Positions 54,018 to 64,000 of a stretch of DNA of 64,000 nucleotides are shown piece by piece; within the stretch, counting starts at the first letter, position 1, and every line of letters begins with the position of its first letter. The notes beneath the pieces are model-generated. The model was not told the DNA's origin. It worked only from the letters and a program-made list of their open reading frames with translations, and ran no database searches. This stretch comes from JANQJA01 sp040880285 (lineage in GTDB: Bacteria; Pseudomonadota; Gammaproteobacteria; Pseudomonadales; Azotimanducaceae), in assembly GCA_040880285.1 (NCBI GenBank), contig JBBDIT010000055.1, positions 62,001 to 126,000 of the forward strand, given 5' to 3'. A program made the position numbers and the translations under genes.

Positions 54018-54467
54018 CAGCTGTTCTGACGTTTTGCGTTGGTGTGGAACCTGCCCGGCGCAAGGTGTTCGATTGCGTTGTACCGACGACTTCCGCAAGT
54101 AAGGTGTGTTGCGGAAGCAAAGAGGACGCTTCAATCAAAATGATTTATATGTGGTGATCCACCGATCGTCACCGCTACCGGTCCTTTAGCCGCGACCGTC
54201 ATCGGCCCGCCACATTTCTCACATTTCTTGATCCCAATGGCAAGCACCTTTGTGGCGGTTCGTGGTAGTCACTGCCGGGCAACAGCACACCACCACAGAC
54301 AACGATTTCCGACCGGGTTGCGGTCGTCGCCACTTTCAGCGTCATCATGAACCGTCAGCTTCTGGATTCCTGCCTTATCTGTTCGTTATCGCACGGTGAA
54401 CCGCATGGCAACATGCCAACATGCCAACATGATTTAACAGAATTTAACTGACGCGTTGCATCCGATC
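54018..54467. other. Leader region of the two-partner secretion genes, with a possible decayed zinc-ribbon gene
   Basis: No intact gene. On the minus strand 54131-54348 holds MMTLKVATTATRSEIVVCGG, then, one frame over, KKCEKCGGPMTVAAKGPVAV and a stop. This could be a frameshifted small zinc-ribbon protein. Just before the adhesin gene lies an 8-bp repeat (separate entry). Confidence 0.35.
54404..54431 (+). repeat. 3.5 copies of an 8-bp tandem repeat upstream of the adhesin
   Basis: CATGGCAA CATGCCAA CATGCCAA CATG at 54404-54431, ending 37 bases before the adhesin ATG (54468). Confidence 0.85.
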
Positions 54468-57400
54468 ATGACGATTGCGGAATTATCAGGCCGTACTTGC
54501 AGATCAAGTGATTGTCCGCAGAATCCGGCGGTCTGGATCCCTTTTCCCGTGGAAGTCAAGGACACCCGGGGGTCGACCTGGTGGTCTTCGACCGTTGCGC
54601 GTCTGGTGATAGCCTGTATTGTCCTGGCGGCAGGTCAGGCGGGGGCGAACGCCACGGATCCTACCGTGGTTGCTGGACAAGCCAGCTTTTCCACGCAGGG
54701 TGGTTCGCTGAACATCACCAACAGCCCGGGAACAGTCATCAACTGGCAGGGGTTCTCGATTGGCGCGAACGAAACCACGCGCTTCATCCAGCAGAACGCC
54801 GCCTCGAGTATCCTCAATCGCGTCATCGGTCCCGACCCCTCAATGCTCCTCGGGACACTCACTTCGAACGGCCGGGTCTTTCTCATCAATCCGAGTGGCA
54901 TCATCGTCGGCGAGGGCGCACGAATCGACGTGGCTGGCCTGGTCGCCTCTACCCTCAATCTGACCAACGAGGACTTTGCTGCCGGCCGATACGACTTTGT
55001 TCCCGATCCGTTCGCTGGCACCGTTGAAAATTACGGCAGGATCGTCACGCCCTCCGGTGGCAGTGTTTACCTGGTGGGGGCGAACGTCAACAACAGCGGC
55101 TTGATCAACAGTCCTCAGGGCGACGTGATCCTGGCGGCCGGTCACTCGGCGAGGATTTTCGACTCCAGTACGCCGGGTGTCAGGGTCGAGGTCACGGGAA
55201 GCGAAAACGTCGCGGTAAACCTCGGTGAAATCATCGCGAGGAGCGGTGAAGTCGGCATTTACGCTGCATCGTTTCGGAACGCGGGCATCATCAACGCCGA
55301 GCAGGTGGTGCGGGATGCCAGCGGCAAGATTGTCCTGCGTGCGACCAAGGACCTCACGCTCGAGGCAGACAGCCATCTGAGTACCAGTGGCGAGCAGGCC
55401 GGAGAGATAGTCGTTCACTCCGAAACCGGCACCACACTCGTATCTGGCACCATCGACGCATCCAGCACCGGCGCAGGACAGGCCGGGGGATCGGTGCAGG
55501 TGCTGGGCGAGAGGGTCGGCCTGATTGGCGGGAATATCAATGCGTCCGGCTACGCTGGCGGCGGTACGGTGCTCGTCGGCGGCGATCTATATGGCGCGAA
55601 TCCTGCCGTCCGGAATGCCGCTGCGACTTACATGAGTCCAGACTCCACGATCACCGCCGACGCCATCACCGACGGCAGCGGTGGCACGGTGGTGCTGTGG
55701 GCAGACGGCCCAACGCGCGCCTACGGTAGCATTTCAGCACGCGGCGGTGCGCAAACCGGCAACGGCGGTCTGATTGAGACGTCCGGCGCCTGGCTTGACG
55801 TGGCGGGCATCAACATCCATGCCAGTGCACCGAACGGCAGTGCCGGAACCTGGTTGCTTGATCCGAATGACATCACCATCCAGTCCGGGGGTGCAGATAC
55901 AAACGTCACGGCCAGCCCGAACTTCACCAGTACCGATGACAGTGCGATCGTTACGACCGAAAGCATTGAGACCGCGCTGAACGATGGCACCAGCGTAATC
56001 GTTACGACCGGCACTGGTGGCACCAACGCACAGGCTGGCGATATCACTGTCGCCGATCCGCTGACCTGGACCCATGTGAATGGACCGACTTTGACGTTGA
56101 ATGCCATTCGGGACGTGGTCGTGAACGCAGGAGTGACGGCCACCACTGGCAGCTTTCTAGCGAATGCCGGTCGCAACTTCAATCTCAACGTGGCTATTGC
56201 CGTTACTACAGGAAGCATCACGGCGATAGCCGGCGGCGATGTTAACGTGAATGCGGCGATGACGGTGACCACCGGCAATGTCGTGTTAGTTGGCGACAAT
56301 GACGGTACCGGACCTGGAGCTTTGGTTGGCGGTACGGTGACCGTGACCTGCGGCAGCAACTGCATCTCCATCACTACCGGTACGCTGAAGATACGCTTCA
56401 ATCCGGAGAGCTATCCCACGACGGACACCGAAATCACGGCGTATGGCTCGCATCTGACAGGTGGCGGGCTACTCGATGCGAAAGCATGGGTCTTCGGCCT
56501 GGGGGATGACCGGCTATACGACGGCACGACAGTCGCAACCGTAAGCGGTCTCGAGCTTGATGTGTTGGGGAACGCACCTGATGCCACGTTGGGCACTGTC
56601 ACCGAAGCCAATTTCGATACCAAGCACGTAGGAACGGACAAGCTGATTACATATGACAGCGATTTCAGCAATACGACTCATGAACTCTTCGCGCCCTTTG
56701 GAACGCCTGCGGGAACCTATACGACACGGGCCGATATTCTTGTCAGGCCCCTGACGGTTGATGCGGTTACCGACACGCGCGTCTATGACGCCACCACCGA
56801 CTCGGCGGGTACGCCGACAGTTACCGGCCTGCAGACCGGTGACTCGCTGATTGGTGAATTGGTGCAGTCATTTGCCAGCAAGGACGTACTGGGCGAGGGC
56901 AACAGCACCCTGGTTGCCGACGGCACCTATAGCGTGAGTGACGGCAACAACGGTGATAACTATGCCGTTACGGTCAATACGGCGACAGGCACCATCACCC
57001 CCCTGGCGATCACCGGTGACATCACCGCTGACGACAAGGTCTATGACGCGACCGATGCGGCCACCATCCTGACCCGGACCCTGACCGGCGTACTCGGCAC
57101 CGACGACGTCAGCTACGTTGGCGGCAGCGCAGTGTTTGCTGATAAGAATGTCGGTACGGACAAGACCGTCACCGGCACGGCGCTCAGCCTGGACGGCGCC
57201 GATGCCGGCAACTACACGGTCAACACTACCGCGCTGACCCTGGCCGACATCACCCCCCTGGCGANNNNNNNNNNNNNNNNNNNNNNNNNNNNNNNNNNNN
57301 NNNNNNNNNNNNNNNNNNNNNNNNNNNNNNNNNNNNNNNNNNNNNNNNNNNNNNNNNNNNNNNNGCGCCGATGCCGGTAACTACACGGTCAACACTACCG

Positions 57401-57948
57401 CGCTGACCCTGGCCGACATGACGCCGGCGTCTCTGGGGGTTGTAGCGCATCCCCAGAGCAAAATCTTTGGTGCGAGTGATCCACCGTTGACGTTCAGTGT
57501 TGCCGGGCTCATCAGCAACCCGGCACTCGGTATTGATGAAACCGAGAATCTCGTCCTCTCCGGTACGCTCAACCGCGTGCCTGGTGAAAGCGCATTGGAC
57601 GGGCCATACGCCATCGGCCAGGGCACGCTCACGAGCAACGAGAACTATCTGATCGATTTCATCGGGAGCTTCCTCGTCATCATCGGTGCTGCTGATGAGC
57701 CCGTTCTGGGATTCAACGTGGGGCAGTTCATCTTCGCTGGAGTGATCAACAACATTTTCTACTACCAACCGGGTAACTTCTGGCATATCTCACTGAATCC
57801 CAACAACGCCGACCCTGGATTCGATGTGATGCGGGGGACGGAGGAATTCCGGTCCCGCGTGAATCGTTGCGATTCAGTCTCGGGAGCAGGGTACTGCGAA
57901 ACCTGGTCATTCCCCCAACAGTTCGGGGACGACGAAGATGTTGAGTAA
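54468..57948 (+). CDS. Two-partner secretion exoprotein (filamentous-haemagglutinin type adhesin), interrupted by a gap
   Basis: A large secreted protein (932 residues before the gap, about 194 after). An extended signal peptide ends near ACIVLAAGQAGANA. The TPS secretion domain (about residues 65-330) follows, with the NPSG motif in VFLINPSGIIVGEGARIDV and VASTLNLTNEDFAAGRY. A beta-helix of degenerate repeats is next, then YDG/MBG-type repeats (RVYDATTDSAGTPTVTGL, KVYDATDAATILTRTL). The C-terminal region carries an MBG-like domain (SKIFGASDPPLTFSV). The reading frame differs by one across the 100 N, so the gap size is arbitrary. A TTG at 54456 is an alternative start. The stop overlaps the transporter gene by 11 bases. 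Confidence 0.9.
57265..57364. other. Assembly gap (100 N) inside adhesin repeats
   Basis: The 55 bases at 57196-57250 before the gap match the first 55 bases after it (57365-57419) with one mismatch, and the copies then diverge. They are two different repeat units, so one or more YDG units are missing. Confidence 0.9.
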
Positions 57949-59575
57949 GTGTGGTGGCGTACTGGCCATGTTCCGGCGCATGGGGGTTGTGGCTGTACTA
58001 CTGCTCCTTTCGGCACATTCCCTCGCGCAATTACAGAGCGAGCGCTTCGATATTGATCGTTTCAACGTTGACGGCAATACGTTGCTTCATCCCGATGAGA
58101 TTGAAGTGGTGCTCGCGCCGTTCACGGGCAAACAGCGCCAATATCGTGATGTGCAGGGCGCTATCGAAGCGCTAGGTCAGCGCTATCGAAAAGAGGGCTT
58201 CAGCGTTGTGTGGGTGCTAGCGCCTGAGCAGGACATCGACCAGGGCGTTGTCACGTTGCAGGTCATCGAGGCACGGATCGGCGAGGTCACGATCTCGGGC
58301 AACCGATTCTTTAGCGATGCGAATGTCCGGTCCAGTCTTCCGTCGCTGAAGGAGGATGTTTCACCCAGAATCGGGGATCTGTCTGCGAACGTGCAGCTGG
58401 TCAACGGCAATCCGGCCAAGCAGGTTGATGTGGTATTGCGCCCCAGCGAAGCCCCGGCCGTGGTTGACGCCACGATAGAGGTCATCGACGTACAGCCACG
58501 CAAGTTCTTCCTGACCTTGGACAATACCGGCAATAAACAAACAGGCGACTATCGTCTTGGTGTGGGCGTGCAACATGCCAATCTCTACGACCGCGACCAC
58601 ATTGGCACATTGAGCTACGTCACCTCACCGGAGAGTCCCGGTCAGGTGGGCCTTTTCAGTGGGAGTTATCGGTTGCCGCTGTATTCCTGGGGAGACTCCA
58701 TAGATTTCATCGCTGCCTATTCGGATGTCAGCATCGGCACCACGGCGACCGTTGCCGGGCCACTGACATTCACCGGTCAGGGTACCGTATACAGCGTGCG
58801 CTACAACCAGTTGCTGAAACGGCAAGGCGAGTATTCACATCGAATCGTCTACGGCATTGATTATCGTGCCTTCAAGAATGAATGCGCGCTCGGCGACTTC
58901 GGGGAGGCGGGCTGCGGGCCTACTGCTGTGGATGTCACGACAACGCCCATCAGCGTCGCATACAGCGGCAATTTGGCAAGCCTGGGCACTGTCTCAGACT
59001 TCTATATCGCCGTGTCGAGAAACATCCCCTGGGCTGGCCAGGGGCAATCAAGCAACTTTAATGCGGCGCGTCCAAGTCCGAGTGGCGGCGACGGAGCATC
59101 AGCCGACTACGCGGCCCTTCGCTTTGGCGCCAGTACCGTGCGTGCATTTGAGAACAATTGGCAAGTCCAAGCCAGAGTCAACGCACAGTTAAGCTCGAAT
59201 GCGCTCATATTCGGTGAGCAATTCGGCATCACCGGCGCGACAGCCGTTCGCGGCTTCCGCGAACGTGAACTCGTCAGGGACATCGGCCTGGTCGCCAACC
59301 TCGAACTCTACTCACCCAATCTGGCGGGTAGATTGATCCCCGGCGAGGGCAACGCGAAAGGCTTGTTGTTCTATGATTTCGCGGTGGCTGCCGACCAACC
59401 GTTAGATGGGGAGGATGAACGAAGGATTACCGTTGGTAGTATCGGCGCGGGTTTTCGCTGGAACCTCTACAGGAATCTCAATGTGCGCTTCGACCTGGCG
59501 CGGGTAGTAAACGAGGGAGGAAGCCGGCAATCCGGAGATCTGCACGGACATATTTCAGTCTTTGTCGGATTCTAG
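57938..59575 (+). CDS. Two-partner secretion outer-membrane transporter (FhaC/ShlB, TpsB family)
   Basis: 545 residues. A signal peptide (VAVLLLLSAHSLA) is followed by two POTRA domains (FNVDGNTLLHPDEIEVVL; ARIGEVTISGNRFFSD) and a 16-strand beta barrel with the loop-6 motif VRGFRE and a C-terminal Phe (FVGF). It exports the adhesin encoded just upstream, with which it overlaps by 11 bases. ATG 57968 is a possible later start. Confidence 0.94.
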   Translation: MLSKCGGVLAMFRRMGVVAVLLLLSAHSLAQLQSERFDIDRFNVDGNTLLHPDEIEVVLAPFTGKQRQYRDVQGAIEALGQRYRKEGFSVVWVLAPEQDIDQGVVTLQVIEARIGEVTISGNRFFSDANVRSSLPSLKEDVSPRIGDLSANVQLVNGNPAKQVDVVLRPSEAPAVVDATIEVIDVQPRKFFLTLDNTGNKQTGDYRLGVGVQHANLYDRDHIGTLSYVTSPESPGQVGLFSGSYRLPLYSWGDSIDFIAAYSDVSIGTTATVAGPLTFTGQGTVYSVRYNQLLKRQGEYSHRIVYGIDYRAFKNECALGDFGEAGCGPTAVDVTTTPISVAYSGNLASLGTVSDFYIAVSRNIPWAGQGQSSNFNAARPSPSGGDGASADYAALRFGASTVRAFENNWQVQARVNAQLSSNALIFGEQFGITGATAVRGFRERELVRDIGLVANLELYSPNLAGRLIPGEGNAKGLLFYDFAVAADQPLDGEDERRITVGSIGAGFRWNLYRNLNVRFDLARVVNEGGSRQSGDLHGHISVFVGF

Positions 59576-60094
59576 TCCTGAGTTGTTCTGTCCAGGGCCG
59601 AACCAGCAAAACTCCCCCGATCCAACAGTAAAAGCGACCGAAATCAGCCGCTCTCACGGTTTCTTGATTGGGTTGCAACCAATTCTAATGTCACCGGGCT
59701 CATGCATGGCACTTCGATTCTGGAAGTCGAAACCGAGATCTCACCCACTGTAGATCTGGAATTCATCCAGGGACTTCGGATCATGCGCCTGCGGCAGGCC
59801 CTGGTTTCCAGTGGGCCACGGCTGTTCACCAACCATCCGGCGGATGCCCGCACCCTTCGACCGTCTGAGAGAAGAAGAGCATGCTGCGGTGAGAACTGTC
59901 CCCGGACCCTGGGTCTTCGTCTATATCCATCTGTACATGGACGACAAGGGCAGAATGGGTCGCTTCCTCGGAGATCTCGTGCAAACGGGAGAATCCCCAA
60001 CCACGCTGGAGGTGGTCGGACAATGACAAGCGAAGCCGAAGCCCTACAGGAAATCTGTAACAGCGCATTGGCAGCCACGCCAGCGGGTTTACTC
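59576..60094. other. Intergenic region with no recognised gene
   Basis: 519 bases. A short open frame at 59844-60026 on the plus strand (MPAPFDRLREEEHAA, then VFVYIHLYMDDKGRMGRFLGD) looks protein-like, and an overlapping plus frame from 59579 is also open (VDLEFIQGLRIMRLRQAL). Neither has a ribosome site or a recognised family. They could be parts of one frameshifted gene. Confidence 0.35.
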
Positions 60095-62692
60095 TTACTT
60101 ACGTCTTTTTGTCTTTGCGGTAGGTATCGCCGTCAGGGGATCTTCCGGCCAGGGATGCTTGGGATAGCGGCCCTTCATTTCTTTTCTAACTTCATGGTAA
60201 GACGTTTGCCAGAAACTGGCCAGATCCTGGGTTACTTGCAGTGGCCTGCCCGCCGGTGAAAGCAAGTGAATCATCAGTGCCACGCGCCCTTGCACAATGG
60301 TTGGTGTTTGTTTGCATCCGAACATCTCCTGGAGTTTGACAGCAAGCACTGGCGGCGATTGGGTATAGTCGATCGGCGGACTGGTGCCTGATGGCACTTT
60401 GACTCGTTCCGGTGCGAGGCTCTTCAATTGTTGTTGCTGCTTCCAGCTGAGTCGGCTTGTCAGGATGTTGGCAAGATCGAGTCGGGCAAAATCGCTGATC
60501 AGCCGAATCTTGTCGAGCCAGGGTGACAGCCATTCTTCCAGGGAGTCGAGCAGCGCCGTATCATCCATGGGCGGGAACCCCTCATCCGGCACGTATTGAT
60601 GTAACAGGTTTACCCGCGCCTGCCATTGCCGCAACGCTTTGGTCCACGGCAAGATCTCGAGTCCGTTGCCACGGGCATATTCAACACGGATATAGTCAAT
60701 CAGTGCAGCGCGTTTGGCTTCTACGGGTACTTCCTTCAATTCTTCTTTTCGAATTACCAGCGCGCCAATGGTCAGTCGGCGCTCGGCGATGAAGCGTTTG
60801 TCCCGCTTGTCCCATTGCACGATCGATGATTCTTCTATCTGGTGTGCCAGCAGATTGTCAAGTAGGGCTTCGTCGAGGAACGCTGCCGAACGAATCGAGT
60901 CACCTTTTCGCCGGGCGACCCCGCCCACCTCGGCTACCGCAAGCCACCTGGCGCTGGTGAGAGAATGGCCGTCAGGCAAACTGGCACTACGACCATTGGC
61001 AAGTTGGTAGCCACCACCGTGGCGCCTGCGTGCGATCCGGTCGGGATAGGCACAGGTGATCAGGTAACCGACCGCAGCATCACGATTGGATATTGCCTCG
61101 ATCGGTGTGATGGCCAGGCGTTGCAGTTGGCGCTTGTATTGGTTTGCTAATTGTCGGGCGCGATTAGCCCAACCACGATGTTGGGCCGGACAGGGGCCAT
61201 CCCCCGTCAGGATTGCAATTCGATGGGTAAGATCGGGGTCGTCTTGTCCGAAAGGATCGCGCTCCGATAACACGGCCGCGAGAAGCGTGGCAATCTCAAC
61301 CGCGTTGATTCGGGCGCCTTCCATCATGAGGTGCGCCAGCCTCGGGTGTACGGGCAGTGCGGCCATTTGTTCGCCGGAACCGGTGAGCGTGGGCGGCTCG
61401 CCTGACAGGGCGCCGAAGCGTTTTAGTAATGCTACTGCTTGCTGCCAGGCACCGTTCGGCGGTTGATCCATCCAATCGAGTTCAGCGGGATCATGGATAC
61501 CCCACTGGAACAATTGGAGCGCCAATGACGTGAGATCTGCCGAGAGGATCTCGGGTTCCCCATGGGCAGCCAACTGGTCTTGCTGTCCGGGTGACCACAG
61601 ACGATAACAGGTGCCGGGATGGAGCCGGCCGGCGCGTCCCGCCCTTTGAGTGCTGGAGGACTTTGAAATTTTGCGGGTGGTAAGGCGAGTCATGGCGGTT
61701 GCCGGATCATATACGGGTTCCCGTACCAGCCCCGAGTCGATGACGACATCGACACCTTCAATGGTCAGGCTGGTTTCCGCAATATTGGTGGCCAGGACCA
61801 CTTTGCGATGTCCTTGTGTGAGTACCGGTGCAAGGGCCGCTTGTTGTTCTTCCATCGACAAGTTGCCAAACAGTGGCATGACCGTTACGCCGGTGATATT
61901 GCGTTTGTGAATGGCGTCCTCGAGGGAGGTGCGACAACGGCCGATTTCTCCTTGTCCAGGCAGGAATACCAGTATGCTGCTCATTGGATGCTTATCGATC
62001 GCTTGCAAGGTCACGTTGGTGACCCGGTCGACTGTTTTATCGTTTGGTCTGCTGGCGCCGGAATAGACGATATCCACGGGATGAAGCCTGCCATCTGCAT
62101 GGATCACCGGGGCACCTGCCAGCAGCTGTGAAACCCGGTCGCTCTGGAGCGTGGCGGACATTACCAGTATTTTAAGACCCCTTTCTTCGGCCGCTGGCGT
62201 CCTGAAGAGGGCCCTGCCCTTGAGGCACAGGGCCAGGGCCAGGTCCGCGTCCAGGCTGCGCTCGTGGAATTCATCAAAGATCACAAGGCTGACGCCGGTG
62301 AGCGAGGGGTCGTCCTGCAACATGCGGGTCAGGATGCCTTCGGTGATGACTTCAATCCTGGTTTTTTCCGATACCCGGGACTCGAGGCGCATTCGATAGC
62401 CAATGGTTTGTCCCGGAAACTCCCCCAGGATCTGCGCCATACGATGGGCGGCGGCGCGTGCGGCGATTCGACGAGGCTCCAGCATCAGGATCTTGCCTTT
62501 GCCAAGCCAGGACTGGTCCAACAAGGCAAGAGGAACGACAGTCGTTTTACCGGACCCGGGCGGCGCCTCCAGTACAGCGGCATCCTGGGTCGACAAGGCC
62601 TCTGCAAGGTCGTCGAGGACGGCGCCTATGGGCAGTTTCGCGGCCAGTTTCCTGGCCAGTTCGCTGGGTCGCTCTGTTATCATGGCTGGCAT
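60095..62692 (-). CDS. hrpB: ATP-dependent helicase HrpB
   Basis: About 865 residues, a DExH-box RNA helicase. Walker A APPGSGKTT, DEFHERSLDADLAL, SATLQ and RAGRAGR are visible, with the family C-terminus RYPKHPWPEDP. The open frame extends to a TTG at 62728. ATG 62692 or 62683 is likelier. Function in most bacteria is unclear. Convergent with the region after tpsB. Confidence 0.93.
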   Translation of the reverse strand: MPAMITERPSELARKLAAKLPIGAVLDDLAEALSTQDAAVLEAPPGSGKTTVVPLALLDQSWLGKGKILMLEPRRIAARAAAHRMAQILGEFPGQTIGYRMRLESRVSEKTRIEVITEGILTRMLQDDPSLTGVSLVIFDEFHERSLDADLALALCLKGRALFRTPAAEERGLKILVMSATLQSDRVSQLLAGAPVIHADGRLHPVDIVYSGASRPNDKTVDRVTNVTLQAIDKHPMSSILVFLPGQGEIGRCRTSLEDAIHKRNITGVTVMPLFGNLSMEEQQAALAPVLTQGHRKVVLATNIAETSLTIEGVDVVIDSGLVREPVYDPATAMTRLTTRKISKSSSTQRAGRAGRLHPGTCYRLWSPGQQDQLAAHGEPEILSADLTSLALQLFQWGIHDPAELDWMDQPPNGAWQQAVALLKRFGALSGEPPTLTGSGEQMAALPVHPRLAHLMMEGARINAVEIATLLAAVLSERDPFGQDDPDLTHRIAILTGDGPCPAQHRGWANRARQLANQYKRQLQRLAITPIEAISNRDAAVGYLITCAYPDRIARRRHGGGYQLANGRSASLPDGHSLTSARWLAVAEVGGVARRKGDSIRSAAFLDEALLDNLLAHQIEESSIVQWDKRDKRFIAERRLTIGALVIRKEELKEVPVEAKRAALIDYIRVEYARGNGLEILPWTKALRQWQARVNLLHQYVPDEGFPPMDDTALLDSLEEWLSPWLDKIRLISDFARLDLANILTSRLSWKQQQQLKSLAPERVKVPSGTSPPIDYTQSPPVLAVKLQEMFGCKQTPTIVQGRVALMIHLLSPAGRPLQVTQDLASFWQTSYHEVRKEMKGRYPKHPWPEDPLTAIPTAKTKRRK

Positions 62693-62806
62693 TGTTGCCT
62701 GTGTGGCCGGACAACCACAACTTGACAAGTTAGATGGTCATGGCATTCTGGCAAGTCTTATTCGTTTACAGTTAATTAAAAACAGGATCAGGAATCAGGA
62801 GTCAGT

Positions 62807-63511
62807 ATGAACCGCCGCAAGAGCCATAGAATGTCGTTAGTGCTCATCACCTGTATGGCAACACTGGCGAGCCCGGCATTGTGGGCGGAGCCGGAAGGTG
62901 AAGAAGGTGAAGAAGCGGCCATGCTTGCGGAGTATTCGGAAACCATCACCTTGCTTGACAGTCTTCAGATCTACAATGACCAGCTCGATCGATTGCTGCG
63001 CAACCAGCAAAAAGAGATTGCGCAGATTGAGGAGTCCATTGAAGCGGTCACTATGACTCGCCGCCAGATTGGGCCATTGACCCAGCGAATGATTCTGGCA
63101 TTGGAGCAGTTTATAGAACTTGATCTTCCGTTCCTGCTTGAGCAGAGGCGTGAAAAAATTGAAGAGCTCAAGTTCTTGATTGATCGTGTTGACGTGGCCA
63201 CGTCAGAGAAGTTTCGCAGGGTGGTTGAGGCCTACCAGCAGGAAATTGATTACGGCAATACCAAGGAAGCCTACCTGGATTTCATCGAAATCGATGGTAA
63301 GAATCGTCAGGTAGATGTACTGCGGTGGGGTCGAACAGTGCTGGCGTTCCAGACACCCGATGGTGCGATAACCGGCGTCTGGGACAAGGAGGCCAGGTCA
63401 TGGCTGGTGCTTGACGACGAATTCAGTGGCGGTGTTCGAGACGGCCTGCGCATCGCGCGTAAGACCATGACCGATGACCTGGTGCGGTTACCGACGCCGG
63501 CGCCGGAATAA
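62807..63511 (+). CDS. DUF3450 family periplasmic protein
   Basis: 234 residues: a signal peptide ending near ASPALWA, an acidic stretch (EGEEGEEAA), then a long coiled coil (about residues 45-130; LDRLLRNQQKEIAQIEESIE, LPFLLEQRREKIEELKFL) and a short beta-rich end. In many gammaproteobacteria DUF3450 proteins are encoded beside a TonB-ExbB-ExbD system; none is visible here before the window ends. It stops 18 bases from the convergent desaturase gene. Confidence 0.85.
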   Translation: MNRRKSHRMSLVLITCMATLASPALWAEPEGEEGEEAAMLAEYSETITLLDSLQIYNDQLDRLLRNQQKEIAQIEESIEAVTMTRRQIGPLTQRMILALEQFIELDLPFLLEQRREKIEELKFLIDRVDVATSEKFRRVVEAYQQEIDYGNTKEAYLDFIEIDGKNRQVDVLRWGRTVLAFQTPDGAITGVWDKEARSWLVLDDEFSGGVRDGLRIARKTMTDDLVRLPTPAPE

Positions 63512-63529
63512 AATCACCGGTACGACGGG

Positions 63530-64000
63530 CTACTCGGGCTCGGGTTCTCCTGCCATTTTGTCGCGTCGTTGCTCGTATTCTTTAAAAGATATCAGGCGTT
63601 CCGCCTGTTCATCCCATAGTGCCAGATTGGCGAGACCGAAGCTTTCCCCAAAGCTGATATGGCGGGCCCGCTGTAGTTCCGGATTTGCAGCGTGGCACGC
63701 AGCCAAACGGTAGTTGGGTATTCTCGGGTTTAGGTGATGGATATGGTGATAGCCGATATTGCCTGAAATCCAGTGCCCCCATCGTGGCAGGTCGTAAAAT
63801 GAACTCCCATTCAGTGTTGCGTCCCGGTAGGTCCAGACCTGGTCGCGCTTCCAGTACGTATCTTCAAATTGGTGCTGGATATAAAAGAGCCAGACCGCTC
63901 CGATAGACGAGAACATCACAATTGGCAGGTAAACCAGAAGAAACGGGACAAGGCCCATCCAGTAGATCATCGTAGTGTAATAGATGCCGATACCGATATT
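63530..64000 (-). CDS. Fatty acid desaturase, C-terminal part
   Basis: The frame is open to the window edge, so the N-terminus is missing. TM-like YWMGLVPFLLVYLPIVMF is followed by QHQFEDTYW and the His box HHIHHLNPRIPNYRL. These are typical of membrane di-iron acyl desaturases (omega-6/DesA-like). The C-terminus is Glu-rich. Confidence 0.9.
   Translation of the reverse strand, partial: NIGIGIYYTTMIYWMGLVPFLLVYLPIVMFSSIGAVWLFYIQHQFEDTYWKRDQVWTYRDATLNGSSFYDLPRWGHWISGNIGYHHIHHLNPRIPNYRLAACHAANPELQRARHISFGESFGLANLALWDEQAERLISFKEYEQRRDKMAGEPEPE

Noticed and set aside
54131..54348. Zinc-ribbon small protein gene
   Set aside because: It needs one frameshift to join its two halves and has no recognised family, so it is kept only as a note in the leader region.
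1..64000. CRISPR array, tRNA, rRNA or prophage
   Set aside because: No spaced direct-repeat array, cloverleaf-like sequence or phage structural gene was recognised by reading. A covariance-model scan would be needed to exclude small RNAs.

Overview
The window is a 64 kb piece of a gammaproteobacterial chromosome that spans the replication origin. The evidence is the conserved order gyrB-recF-dnaN-dnaA / oriC / rpmH-rnpA-yidD-yidC-mnmE-mnmG-rsmG-parA-parB-atpIBEFHAGDC-glmU-glmS, together with glyQS, trkAH, an LpxL-type acyltransferase and heptose-phosphate phosphatase for LPS, and ubiA. Genus cannot be fixed from sequence alone. The TRAP transporter and dicarboxylate symporter would fit a marine or sediment heterotroph (inference). 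The sequence is a draft: two runs of exactly 100 N are scaffold joins, and both are flanked by 55-base repeats.

Layout. 1-9153: rsmB (cut by the window edge), K+ uptake trkA-trkH, lpxL-like and tag on the minus strand, then glyQ-glyS-gmhB. 9128-16303 (minus): dnaA, TWO tandem beta-clamp genes, recF and gyrB. recF carries two parS sites. 16304-16856: oriC with DnaA boxes and an AT-rich stretch. 16857-25019: ribosomal protein L34, RNase P protein, membrane insertase, tRNA modification enzymes, RsmG, ParA and ParB. 25065-32333: complete ATP synthase operon with its own promoter and terminator, interrupted between atpG and atpD by a 75-bp inverted-repeat element. 32350-37772: glmU-glmS-uvrD.

Accessory half. 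37830-41161: TRAP transporter whose binding protein is convergent with its membrane subunits. 41389-47898: unknown small protein, ubiA, rubredoxin plus symporter, alpha/beta hydrolase, crotonase, DbpA helicase. 48021-50589: a lower-GC block of short minus-strand genes (hicBA toxin-antitoxin, a two-TM protein, two internally deleted VOC/glyoxalase genes, a VIT-type transporter). Imperfect palindromes resembling integron attC sites separate them, so I read the block as a cassette array without an integrase in view. 50641-54017: Crp-like regulator, an unusual N-formylglutamate amidohydrolase/C39-like peptidase fusion, and a small envelope-stress cluster. 54468-59575: two-partner secretion pair, a large repeat adhesin (with a gap in its repeats) and its FhaC-type transporter. 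60095-64000: HrpB helicase, DUF3450 protein, partial fatty-acid desaturase.

The best leads are the tandem divergent DnaN paralogue beside dnaA, the FGase-C39 fusion, the attC-like cassette array with two parallel VOC-gene deletions, and the inverted-repeat element inside the atp operon. No CRISPR array, tRNA or rRNA gene was recognised.
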